A DNA stretch of 64,000 nucleotides from Ceratopteris richardii (taxonomy: Eukaryota; Streptophyta; Polypodiopsida; Polypodiales; Pteridaceae), in contig CM035416.1 in NCBI GenBank assembly GCA_020310875.1, positions 656,556-720,555 of the forward strand, in the 5' to 3' direction. Both the position numbers and the translations under genes were made by a program. Below, piece by piece: positions 10,778-21,100 of this stretch. Below the pieces are notes generated by a model. The model was given only the letters and a program-made list of their open reading frames with translations, made no database searches and had not been told where the DNA came from. How positions within the stretch are numbered: position 1 is the stretch's first letter; each line of letters opens with the position of its first letter.

Positions 10778-11452
10778 CTCGTACGATTTCCATTGAGTCT
10801 ACAGGGGCTCATTCGTGGGGCTAGGGTTCTTGCCTTCATGCATGCTAACCTGTCTGGTCGAGTTAAGTCTTCCTCCACTACTGTTCTCGCTCTTTAAGAT
10901 TTTGGTTGAGGCCACAGGGGTTCATTCGTGCTCTCCCCCTTTGGCGGGAGGGTTTATGACAACTATGGCAAACCACACAAAAGCAAATGGTACTGTTCTT
11001 GAGCTAATGGTGTCGCAGTTCCCCAATAGTCCTACTCAAAGTGTCTATGCTCCACCCATTCCCCCTTCAACGGAGGAAAACATGTTCGATTGTCCAGCTA
11101 TGGAGGTAAGCCATCGTGTTTCTCAGTTCTGCCTGGAATCGAACCCTAATGATGGGTCTCCCAAAAGGACCTTTGCTGAAGTAGTCTGTAACGACTCTAA
11201 TCCTAGTCATATCGCTAAGTTTGATTATAGAATGGCGACATCATTAGTAAATAAGGGCAAGGAAACCTTAACCTTTATTCCAGACTGTTTTGTGCAGGAT
11301 GATAAACCCCAGGTAGTGTCAACAGATGAATCCACCTTGATCATAGATAAAAATGCTTTTGATAGTTGGCAACAACAACTCACTGAGCATTTGGTGATAG
11401 GTCTGTGCCACGGCCCCCGTCCCCCACAAGATGTCTTGAAGGGGTGGACTTG
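10778..11452 (+). pseudogene. LINE ORF1, N-terminal part, interrupted by gypsy insertion
   Basis: This is an open frame from ATG 10815, or more likely ATG 10956 or 10965, to the insertion point. It contains a TFAEVV motif and the start of a DUF4283-like domain (HLVIGLCHGPRPPQDVLKGW), the putative RNA-binding part of plant LINE ORF1 proteins. The frame enters the gypsy LTR at 11453 and would end at 11591 with unrelated residues. Ignoring the LTR element and one target-site copy, the same frame continues after 28502, which shows the interruption was caused by this insertion. Confidence 0.87.
11448..11452. repeat. target-site duplication ACTTG, left copy
   Basis: ACTTG immediately precedes the 5' LTR's TG and matches the five bases following the 3' LTR's CA at 28498-28502. 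A 5-bp duplication is normal for Ty3/gypsy integrase. Confidence 0.96.
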
Positions 11453-12348
11453 TGTTGCAGAGCTAAAGAGCGCAGAAAGCAGAGAAAAAAGACGGGCCCC
11501 AAAATTTTTCCGATTTGGACACACAATTTCTTGTAACATAACCACTTTTGTATATAATTTCCGTTGTAAATGCACTAGAGGAGTCCTCTAGATGCATCCC
11601 CTCAAAGATTAGTGATTTACCCATGTACAATAGTAGGAAATTAGTCTTTTTAGATAATAAAGTGCCGGTCTCTTGTGTGAAAGGACCAAACTTAGGGCAC
11701 TAGTATATAAGTCAAAAGTGACTCATTGTAAAGGACTTCTTGTCATTGTGAAGAAGAGCACTTCTGAAATTTCGAGTTTGCCTCTTCCTTGCTGAATTTG
11801 ATCTTCATTTTACTCATGTATGTGTGTGTGATGCTTGAAATGCAAGTGTAGGACTGTTGTCTAACCCTTCCCCCTTGTTTTGAGTGGCTGTAGTACGTGC
11901 GTAAGCTAGGAGAAGCAAAAACGCGGGTGTTAGTAGTTCCCGTAATTCACTGTTTCTGCCATAACTTGCAGCAGAGTGGTCAGAATTGAGTGAAACCACC
12001 ATCGTTGGATTCGTCTTGTCGAGAGCTTCGAAACGAGTACCCTATTGCCTATGTTCGGAGTTCTGGGCTGGGAGAAAACCTCAAAAAACCAAAACTGCTG
12101 AAAGTAGGTTTGCGGCAACACTTCCAGTTTTCTCAGTAGGTGCGGGTAGTATTGGTCTTTTCTCTTGCTTGGATAGTTAACTCACTTCATTTTCTATCAC
12201 GTGTGCAAATGTCTTCATACACTTGGTAAGTCACTCCTTGGATTGATAATTAAATGTGTGCAAAGGACTCCACTATATGCACTTGTATTGCAATTGAGGT
12301 ATAGTCTCATTGGTCCAAGTCCTTGAGTTATTGCGGCTTAAGTACACA
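11453..12348 (+). repeat. 5' LTR of the 17-kb gypsy element
   Basis: 896 bp, beginning TGTTGCAGAGC and ending AAGTACACA. By line-by-line reading it matches 27602-28497 at all but one position. It contains candidate TATA boxes TATATAA at 11551-11557 and TATATAAG at 11704-11711, and an AATAAA at 11656-11661. The first bases also extend the interrupted LINE ORF1 frame by chance. Confidence 0.97.
11704..11711 (+). promoter_or_regulatory. candidate LTR TATA box
   Basis: TATATAAG lies about 250 bp into the LTR and is repeated in the 3' LTR. TATATAA at 11551 is an alternative. Which one drives transcription cannot be told from sequence alone. Confidence 0.4.
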
Positions 12349-12354
12349 CGTTTT

Positions 12355-12372
12355 TGGCGCCGTTGCCGGGGA
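12355..12372 (+). promoter_or_regulatory. primer-binding site for tRNA-Asp
   Basis: TGGCGCCGTTGCCGGGGA lies six bases after the LTR end. It is the exact complement of the 3' end of plant tRNA-Asp including CCA, as known for Athila/Tat-type elements. It primes minus-strand DNA synthesis. Confidence 0.93.
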
Positions 12373-12714
12373 CGCACTCCACCAAGTTGCCTTCGTGATA
12401 GTTAGAGAGCAAGTGTGATCGAATCGTACTTGTAGAGGTGAATTTGTCCATTGACGAGTAGTATTCCTTTTCAGCACTTGTCACTTCTCATCCTTGAGGT
12501 GTGTGTGATAAGTTTTAGATTTTAGGTTTAAGTGTAGGAGGAGGGAAGAGAAGGAGGAGTTAGGGTTAGGTTAGAAGGAGAGAAAGAGTGAGGAAAAGAG
12601 GAGTAGGAGTAGGCCAAAATTCTCAGAAAATCATCAAAAATACCAAAAAATTTTAAGTTCAGTCAAAAAAGTATAAAAACCAAAAAATTTGGCTCATTTG
12701 ACACTTCACAGTGT
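12373..12714 (+). other. 5' leader, first part, no gene seen
   Basis: Untranslated leader after the primer site. It contains a purine-rich stretch (aggagggaagagaaggaggag near 12540-12600) and no recognised coding sequence. Confidence 0.6.
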
Positions 12715-13810
12715 TCTGGTATCGTTTGCGAGCAGCGACTAGTATCGTGGGATTGGTGTCGTGGCTTTCAGGCTTTTACAGTTAGGTTTTGAGCTCACAT
12801 TACAAGCAAGACAGTATCAAGGTAAATATTCTCACAATCCAGCTGACAAAAACACTTTAAAAATGATCAAAGGCATGATTAAAAGTTTGCGCAGTATCGC
12901 GGGGGGGGAAAACTGATATCATAGTTATTTCTTTGTGTGATACAGAGGTCTAGGAAGGAAGAGGAGAGTGAGGAGAGCAAGGGGGTAGAAAAAGATAGGA
13001 AAAAAATCTTGCTTTTTGGCTTGAGTATCGCTATCGGTTGAGTTTTGGTATCGCGATACCAAAATTCCCTTGTATCGCGATACTCGCCGAAGTATCGTAT
13101 CGCTTGATACCTGCCTTGGTATCGCGATACCATTTTTGGTATCGTGACCCCGAGTTGGTATCGCGATCGTACATTTTCTGTGGTATCGTATCGCTTGATA
13201 CCGATCTTGGCATCGCGATACCATTGTTGGTGTCGTGTCGCTAAGTTGGTATCGCGATCTCGCTTACTGCAGAGGTATCGTATCGTCCGGTGCTAATACT
13301 TGGTGTCGCGACACCATTGTGGTGTCGTATCGCCTAAAGTTTCTAGTATCGCGACCTCACCTTACCGAGTGGTATCGTATCGTTTAATACAGTGGTATCG
13401 CGACACGATTTTTGTATCGCGACACTGCTTAGGTATCGCGATCGTGCCCTCTCAAGTGTCGTATCGTCGACTGCTTGTCTTGGTATCGCGACACTACTTC
13501 GGTGGTATCGTATCGCCAAGATTAGTATCGCAATCTCACTTATTGCGGTGGTATCGTAACGTCTCCTGTCAAGGATCGTATCGCGACACCACATTGAGAT
13601 CGTATCGCCACTCATCTCCAGTATCGTAACGTCTACTCTGCTGGTATCGTATCGTGGTATTTCCCAGTGGAGTATCGCGACACAGTATCTGGTATCGTAT
13701 CGTCTAGCACTAAAACCTGGTATCGCGACACCAGACTGATATCGTATCGTCTGGGTGTCTGGTATCGTATCGCCGAGAGCAGTATCGTCGGGAAGTGGTA
13801 TCGCCGAGAT
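12715..13810 (+). repeat. CpG-rich palindromic TATCG repeat array in the gypsy leader
   Basis: About 40 copies of TATCG by eye occur in 13021-13810, mostly as GGTATCGTATCGCC-like and GGTATCGCGACACC-like units of irregular spacing, with scattered earlier copies from 12720. The perfect palindrome GGTATCGCGATACC is at 13047-13060 and 13118-13131, with a one-base variant at 13209-13222. Small open frames on both strands through the array simply translate the repeat (RYDT or IAIP strings) and are not genes. The array lies between primer site and gag, so it is transcribed as 5' UTR. Its CpG density contrasts with the decayed elements around it. Confidence 0.93.
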
Positions 13811-13899
13811 AAACCCTTTCTTTAGTCAGACACATTGAGCCTTTAGGAGAGCTAACCAAGGGAAATCTAAGAAGTATAAAGGGAGGCTTAGGTGCGTGA

Positions 13900-15141
13900 A
13901 TGAACTTGAGGTCAGGAAGAGTGCTAAGTAGCCGAAGGAGTGTCATCTCTTCTATAGGAAGCACTGCTCAGGTCAGTCACCACTCCGTCTACTCAGAGAC
14001 CTCTAGTGAATCTGAGGAAGACATACCCATGGCATCAGAAGACATGCAAGGTCCAGCACCACATAGGAACTTCATGTCTACAGTGGAAGGTGAGTACCGC
14101 ACTGCCTTACAATATGTGTCCACAAATGCCCAGGAGATTCCAATCTACCTGGATGGCTTAAACAGGTCAGTTGCCAGAATGGCAACAGTACAAGATGTCA
14201 CCATCATACCACGACCAGCTGTCAAGTACGAGGGAGGTGCTTACATTGACAAAATGGGTCACATCTATATAGTAACTGAATTTCCGGAGAGGATCAATGA
14301 AAGAGGAGAGTTCATGGATCCCAACAACTCTGAAGAATTAGTGACCACCCCTAGAGGCAGATCACAAGTATCACGGGTCTTGAGAGGAGACTTGATACCT
14401 CAAGACGACTACTTGTTGGAAGTCTACATGATTCAAGGAGCAGACTTATTGCTCCAAACTGACGTACCTGTTCAAGGAATAGGAGAGAGCCCCATGACAT
14501 TCTATGAGTTAAAAGACCCAGAGGACGAAACTAGACTCACTTACCTAGATAAGAATCGAAGAAGATATTGGCCGGTAGGTGCCCTAGACAAGGCTCGGCT
14601 GAGATATATGGGTGCGCCTGTATTTCCTCAGAGGGAGCAGGCAACTACCTCGCAGAATCCTTTTGGAGATCAACCAGAGACGGAACATACCACATCAGGA
14701 CAGACCAGTCAAAGAAGTGTGCCCAACCGTACTCATGTACAGTTTGCAACTCCAGGTGAGCACACACATAATCAGACCCACACGGGGATGGGGAACCATT
14801 TCCGACCACCAGTCAGACCACGACCACCTGTGGGAGGACAGCCAGGAATACCTCCATTACGACCAGCTGTCCCGGTTTTCCCTGTAATGCCCAGACCACC
14901 TGAACCAATGAGGAGATTGAGACCAATCCAAGTAGCTAAGTTTATGAGAAACCATTACGATGGATCAGGGGAGCCATATGATCATATTGCCGAATTTAAA
15001 CAAGTTCTAAGAGCGGAACAAGTAGAGGACTTCTTTGTGCAGTATGAGTCTTTTGGACTCACCCTCACAGGAACGGCTCTAACTTGGTTCCAACCTTTAG
15101 ATCCCAACCGATTTGGAAACATGGAACAATTCTTTCAATAA
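13900..15141 (+). pseudogene. gag, N-terminal part, ended by a premature TAA
   Basis: The start ATG at 13900 gives MNLRSGRVLSS, a typical plant gypsy Gag beginning, and is the first ATG of the long frame after the leader array. Residues 1-300 are unrecognised, followed by a Pro/Arg-rich linker. From about residue 345 comes the Retrotrans_gag capsid-type domain (KFMRNHYDGSGEPYDHIAEF, then LTGTALTWFQPL). The frame stops at TAA 15139-15141 in the middle of that domain, right after MEQFFQ, and coding resumes in the same frame (FIGEFTKRG...). The domain is continuous across the stop, so this looks like a nonsense change (CAA to TAA would do it) rather than the natural end of gag. No TAG/CARYYA readthrough context is present. 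Confidence 0.9.
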
Positions 15142-18100
15142 TTCATAGGAGAATTCACAAAGAGAGGGATTAAACACAATTCTGCATCTTTAATCCATAG
15201 CTTTAAGCAAAACCCTAATGAAATTGTGAAGACAGCTGCCCGAAGGTTCAACCAATACGTGGATAGATGTCCTATGGCTGAGAGACCGACTCAACAAAAG
15301 ATGATTTCATTGTTTTTAGATGGACTCTCTAACGGGACTCTAAGAACCCTAGTGTATGTAAAAAGGTTGCAAACATTGAGTGAGTGTCTTCAAGAGTGCA
15401 TCGACTTGGAAGATAACCTTGCTGAGGATCTCAAAGGTACTACCGACCTCACAAAATCAGAAGACTCAAGAAGCACAGTGACGTCCAATTCTAGTAATAT
15501 GGAAGAACTAGCAGAACTATTAGCTAAGAAACTAGGAGTCCAAGGACAGAGAGCTTACCAATATCCAGCTCAAAGAGTGCCTATGTTGAGGAGGTGTAAC
15601 TTATGTGGAGGAGAACATCCCACACACTTGTGTACCAGAGGAGGAGCTGGTGCACAACCAATGTATCCACACAACAGACAGCAACAACAAGGAACTTCTT
15701 CATACTGTCACATCGAGCAAAAATATACCAATCATACAACTGAGAACTGTCCCTTTAATAGGCAACCACGACCTGTCAATCCACCACAATACCGACCTTA
15801 TGGATACCCACCTAGAGAGCTTGGTAGGGAGATGCCTAGATACAATCCGTATCCGGTAGGAGTTCCAAGACAATATGAGCAAGCACTGTACCCACCACCA
15901 CAACCAGTATTGGGACCCCAACTATCTCAACCCCAACAAGTTGTACCTGTGAAGTATACTCAACCGGAAGAAAACTTGGAGAGAGCCATAATACCAGCTT
16001 CAATAGCGACCAATGTAGAATCAACCAACCAAGGGTATGAACCTCCACCAGGAGAGTACTATCCATATGAAGCCAACATGATGGAATATGAACCAGCATA
16101 TGACATGGCCTATTATGGATATGAGGGATTTGATCAGAATTATGGAACGGAAACTGCAACTTTAATGTATACAATGCCCAAGACACAACAACCGTTGAGA
16201 CCTCCTATGAGACCACCCGTACAGAGAGGACCATGTTATAGATGCGGAGGGGATCACTTCATTCGGGAATGTCCTCGACCTTACAACCCTCCACCACCCA
16301 GGATTTGGGAAGGATATTGTAGTGAGTGTGGGAAAGAACATCTTTTTAGGGATTGCCCTAAGAACCCTACAAAAACTCAAGGTCCTGCACCAATCAACGT
16401 AATAGAGGTCATAGAAGAATCTGGAAGTGATAAGGAGTACACTGTACCGCTAAAAGCTATTACTAGAGCTCAAACAAAACAACAAACAGGAAAACAACCG
16501 GCAGAGAAACTAAAGAGCAATGAAACAGTAGAACCAAACATTCAAGTAGTCGAGGATTCAGAAAACTCATGTGAGAATACCCAAAACACCAAAGTACAAA
16601 AATGGAAAGAAAGACGAGAAAAGCTCAAAGAGAAATGGGCAAGAAACAAGAGCCAAGACAGCAAAAAACAAACGAAGGGTTCTAGAAAGAGTAATGAACA
16701 AAAAATGCAGAAGGAGATCCCTGAAACACCATCAATTAGCCCAGAGGCAAAGAAGCCAGAATCAATTCTAGCTGACCCAAAGCCAGAGGAATTGGACATG
16801 TGGCTAAAAGCATACCAAGCTAGAATCAAAATGGGACCAAACCTAGAACAACATGAAAGATTCTACCCTCAAGGGGAATTAGAGAAAGAAAGACTGGCGA
16901 TATGCAAAAAACTCATAGAAGTAGCACAGGCGACTCTAGAAAAGACTATCCCAATTTTGCCTGAAACCAGGATCGCACAGGAACTATATGAAGAGTGTAT
17001 ACAACCTAGGAATAAGGAACCTAGTCGGGAAGATGATCGAAATGAACGAATGAAATCTCAAGAAGAACAGGTATCCATAATACCCGACCTAGAGGAAGAC
17101 TGGTCCAAAGACTTGTGGAAGAAAATTAGAGAAGAGCAATGGAAAAAGGATGGAATCAGTCCACCTCCTTTTGAGGAAATAATTGGAGCAGAAAGTCACC
17201 ATGATCATAACCTAGAGGAAGCATATGAGGAAGTGTCAAGATTTGATAAAGGAAGAGAGGAAACCATGAGCATCTCAACGCTGCCTAACTACATGGGAGA
17301 ATATGAAAGAGAGTCGATAATAATACGAGCACCCACGGTGCATGGGAAAGAAAAAGGGAACTCAGAGGAGAGTTCACACAATCTAACGGAACTTAAGAAA
17401 ACAAAGGTGCAATGCAAATTGACGGTGGAAGAGCTGCTTCAACTTAGACCACATCTATGGAGACAGCTAGCAAATCAAATAGAATCACCGGCAGAGAAAG
17501 GAGAAATGAAAGGAAAGGAAAAAGAAAACCACTCCAAAATACGAGTTCCAGTTGATAAAGTAGGAGAATTTAGCGAAGGAGATGAAGGTAACACGTGCTT
17601 ACCTGTCATCTACAATGGGTACATGACCAAGGCCATCTTAGACACTGGAGCCGGAGTAGGAATTGCAACGAAGGAAATTTGGGAAAAGTGGGGTAAACCA
17701 GCCTTACGACCCACTCGCATGAAGTTACAATTAGCAGATGGACATGTAGAGAAACCCCTAGGAATATTGGAAGGAATTAGGTTAACCACATGTGGAGTAG
17801 AGTTTGAACACACATTGGCCATCTGTAAGTTCGAAAAAGCAAACAATTATGAAATGATATTAGGACGACCATTCATGCGACAGATGCGAGTAGTACAAGA
17901 TTGGGGCAGAGATTCATTATATCTCCAACATCAAGGGAATACTACCAAGATAAACCTGCACACATTCGCTTATAGGGATGTCCCTCCATTACAATGGAAT
18001 CCAGTCCATAAAGAAGAAGATGACCTATCCATTCACAGTGCTGAATCAAGTGACCAATCTTGGATGCATGAGGATGCCCAGTTGTGGATGTGCAAAGAAG

Positions 18101-21100
18101 CCAAGAAGGAGGAGTGTAAAAAACAAATGTGGCCAATAGGGCACCTTAATTATCGATCGGTAGAAGACCCTGATTACATGCCTCAAATTTTTTCAGATGA
18201 ACTCTTTGAACCACATGGCTGGATGGAAATCCTAGCCACATTAGATGTTTGCGTGAATGAGGAAGTCTTGACGATGAACGACTGTATAGACGAGGAAGGA
18301 TATGATGTGAACCTCTACATGGTTGTCCTCCAAGAAGTAGAGGCAGGAGAAATTGTAGAGGAAGAGGAGAAAGAAGAGTACGAAAGCATAGAAATGGAAC
18401 CAGAGTTCGACTCTGAAGAACAATATTTAGAAACCATGCAAAAAGAATCAAATGAAAAAACGACAGAAGTCTTAGCAATTGAGACTGTCCCAAGAATGCA
18501 CGAGCATAGAGAGGACACAAGTAAAGTGGAACCTGAACCAGACCACTTCGAAGTTCCAGAACATTTCAAAAGATACGAAGTGGAAGAAAGGAAAATAGCA
18601 ACTCAAATGCCTAAACGAGAAGCACGAGACGGAGAAGCCTATGATAACAAAGAACAAACCAAAAAAGTGGTTGTAACGATAGAAGACGGAGAAGAGAGGT
18701 GCACGTATATTGGAAATGATGTATCGGAAGAAGAAGAAGAGGATCTCATACACCTCATCCGAGAATACCGAGATGTGTTTGCGTGGACGTACAAAGACCT
18801 TAAGGGTGTAGAACCTAGCATATGCGCTCATCGAATCCCTATGACTGCAGATGCGAAACCTTCTAAACAACGCCCTTACACATATAACGAAGTTTACGCT
18901 GCGAAAATAAAGGAAGAAATTGACAAATTACTAGCAGCCGGATTCATTTATGAGATTGAACACACAGAATGGGTATCACCACTAGTGGTAGTGCCCAAGA
19001 AAAACGGAAAACTAAGAGTGTGTATCAACTTAAAAAAAGTAAATGCTGCAACTATACGCGACAGTTTCCCTTTACCCATCACAGACCATCTGCTGGAAAG
19101 AGTTGCCGGCAAGGAGGTCTATAGCTTCTTGGATGGATTCTCTGGTTATAACCAAGTAGCTATTGCAACTGAGGACCAGCATAAAACCGCATTCGCGACT
19201 GAATGGGGAATCTATGCATTTAGAGTGATGCCTTTCGGGCTCACTAATGCGCCAGCCACCTTCCAACGATTGATGTGTCATGTTTTCAAAGAATTTCTGA
19301 GAAAAAGCATGGAAGTATACGTAGATGATCTGTGCACATACTCAAATCAACGACCAGACCACATACCGGAATTAAGGAAAATATTCAACAAATGTAGGCA
19401 GTATAGAGTTTGCTTAAACCCAGAAAAATGTGTCTTCATGGTAAGACAAGGAAAAATCCTAGGACACATTGTTTCAAAGAATGGAATATCTACAGATGAG
19501 GATAAGATTAAAGTCATAGTGGACTTACCAAGACCCAAGAATGCGAAAGAAGTACAAGCCTTTATGGGACACTGTGGATATTACCGTAGGTTTATTCACA
19601 TGTATGCCATAATAGCTAAGCCTTTATACGGTCTACTGACTCAGTTCACTTGGACGGACGAGTGTGAGAAGGCCTTCAACGAGCTTAAAAAGAGGCTGAG
19701 TACAGCCCCAATCCTAAAGTCACCCAACTGGAGCAAACCTTTTCATATCCATGTTGACGCTTCGAACTATGCAATTGGATGTATCCTGGCTCAACCGGCC
19801 GATGAAGGAAAGCTTGATCATCCAATCGCTTACGCGAGTAGACAATTAAACCAAGCAGAGAGAAATTACACAACTACGGAAAGAGAGGGCTTAGGAATGG
19901 TCTACTCAGTGAAGAAGTTTAGACATTACCTCTTAGCCAACAAGTTCAAATTCTTCATTGACCATCAAGCCTTGTTGTATCTAGTCAATAAGCCTTGCAA
20001 CACAGGGAGATTGGTACGATGGTTCTTGTTACTAATGGAGTTTGACTTTGAGGTAGTGGTCAAAAAAGGAAACACACATGTGAGAGCAGACCACCTTTCT
20101 AGATTAAAACACGGAGAGCCACCGAGCGGAGTGCCTGATGATTTACCAGATGCTTATTTGTTTAATCTTGAGGTATGTCCAAAGTGGGCGGAACGACTAA
20201 TTCCTATACTCACCCATGGCCCTCAACACTCAATAAATAAGGATAGCAAAAAAGAGATTCTTCAAACAAGAAATTTACACATTGTTGCGGGAAGTATGTA
20301 TTATAAGGAAACAAACGGTGTCTTATCAAGATGTGTCGAGGAGGACGAGCAGAAGCAATTAATTCACCAAGCACACATAAACAAGTGGAAAACCCATCAA
20401 GGAATGCAGGGAACAATACGAGAATTAAAGAGGCTAGGTGTATATTGGCCTGATATGTCCAAGGACGTTCACGAGCATGTGAGTAATTGTGTGGAATGCA
20501 AAGAAGCTAGCACAGAGGATCACGTGTCCTTACCCTTTTCCACCATAGCGCCTAATTGGAGTAAATCATTAGTGCAATTCCTCAAAACCAAAGAACACGA
20601 AATAGGAGCTAGCCTAGCAAGGAAGCGATCCCTAGAAGAAATGAGCAAGGATTATGTGATCATAGGGAGACAACTGTTTAGACGAGGGAGAGACAATCAA
20701 CTCAGATTGTGCGTGCATGAAGGAGAGTATCTTCCCATATTAGAAATGGCACATGCAGGAGCTGCGGGAGGACATTTTTCAGCAGATAGAACGGTCAAGA
20801 CGATTCTCTTTGCAGGCTTGTGGTGGCCAACTCTACATATGGATGCTGAAACATATGTGAGAAGTTGCGAAATATGCCAGAGAGCGAAATATCCCGTGCG
20901 AAGAGACGACATGCCTTTAAGACCCATGATTTGTGCAAGAGCATTTACCAAGTGGGGAATTGATTTCATAGGACCCATCAATCCACCAGCTAGAGGATCA
21001 CATGCAGAGTATATAATAGTAGCCACCGACTACTTGACAAAATGGGTAGAAGCCAAGGCTACCAGAAAGAATGATGCTCAAACAACTGCAAAATTTCTCT

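Noticed and set aside
10815-11591. A 258-codon plus-strand frame as a standalone gene
   Set aside because: Its last 46 codons are gypsy LTR sequence; the real coding part is the N-terminus of LINE ORF1, cut at 11452.
11814-12180. Short frames inside the LTRs (repeated at 27963-28329)
   Set aside because: They are present in both LTRs only because the LTRs are identical; no domain or start context supports translation.
12715-13810. CRISPR array or centromeric satellite
   Set aside because: No constant repeat-spacer pattern or long monomer; it is confined to the 5' leader of an LTR element.
12879-13964. Several 60-109 codon open frames on both strands through the leader array
   Set aside because: They are translations of the TATCG repeat (strings of RYDT, IAIP and VSYR), exist in every frame, and have no domain or start context.
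15139-15141. Programmed stop-codon readthrough between gag and pol
   Set aside because: The TAA is inside the capsid domain, long before the zinc knuckles, and lacks a recognised readthrough context, so mutation is the simpler reading.
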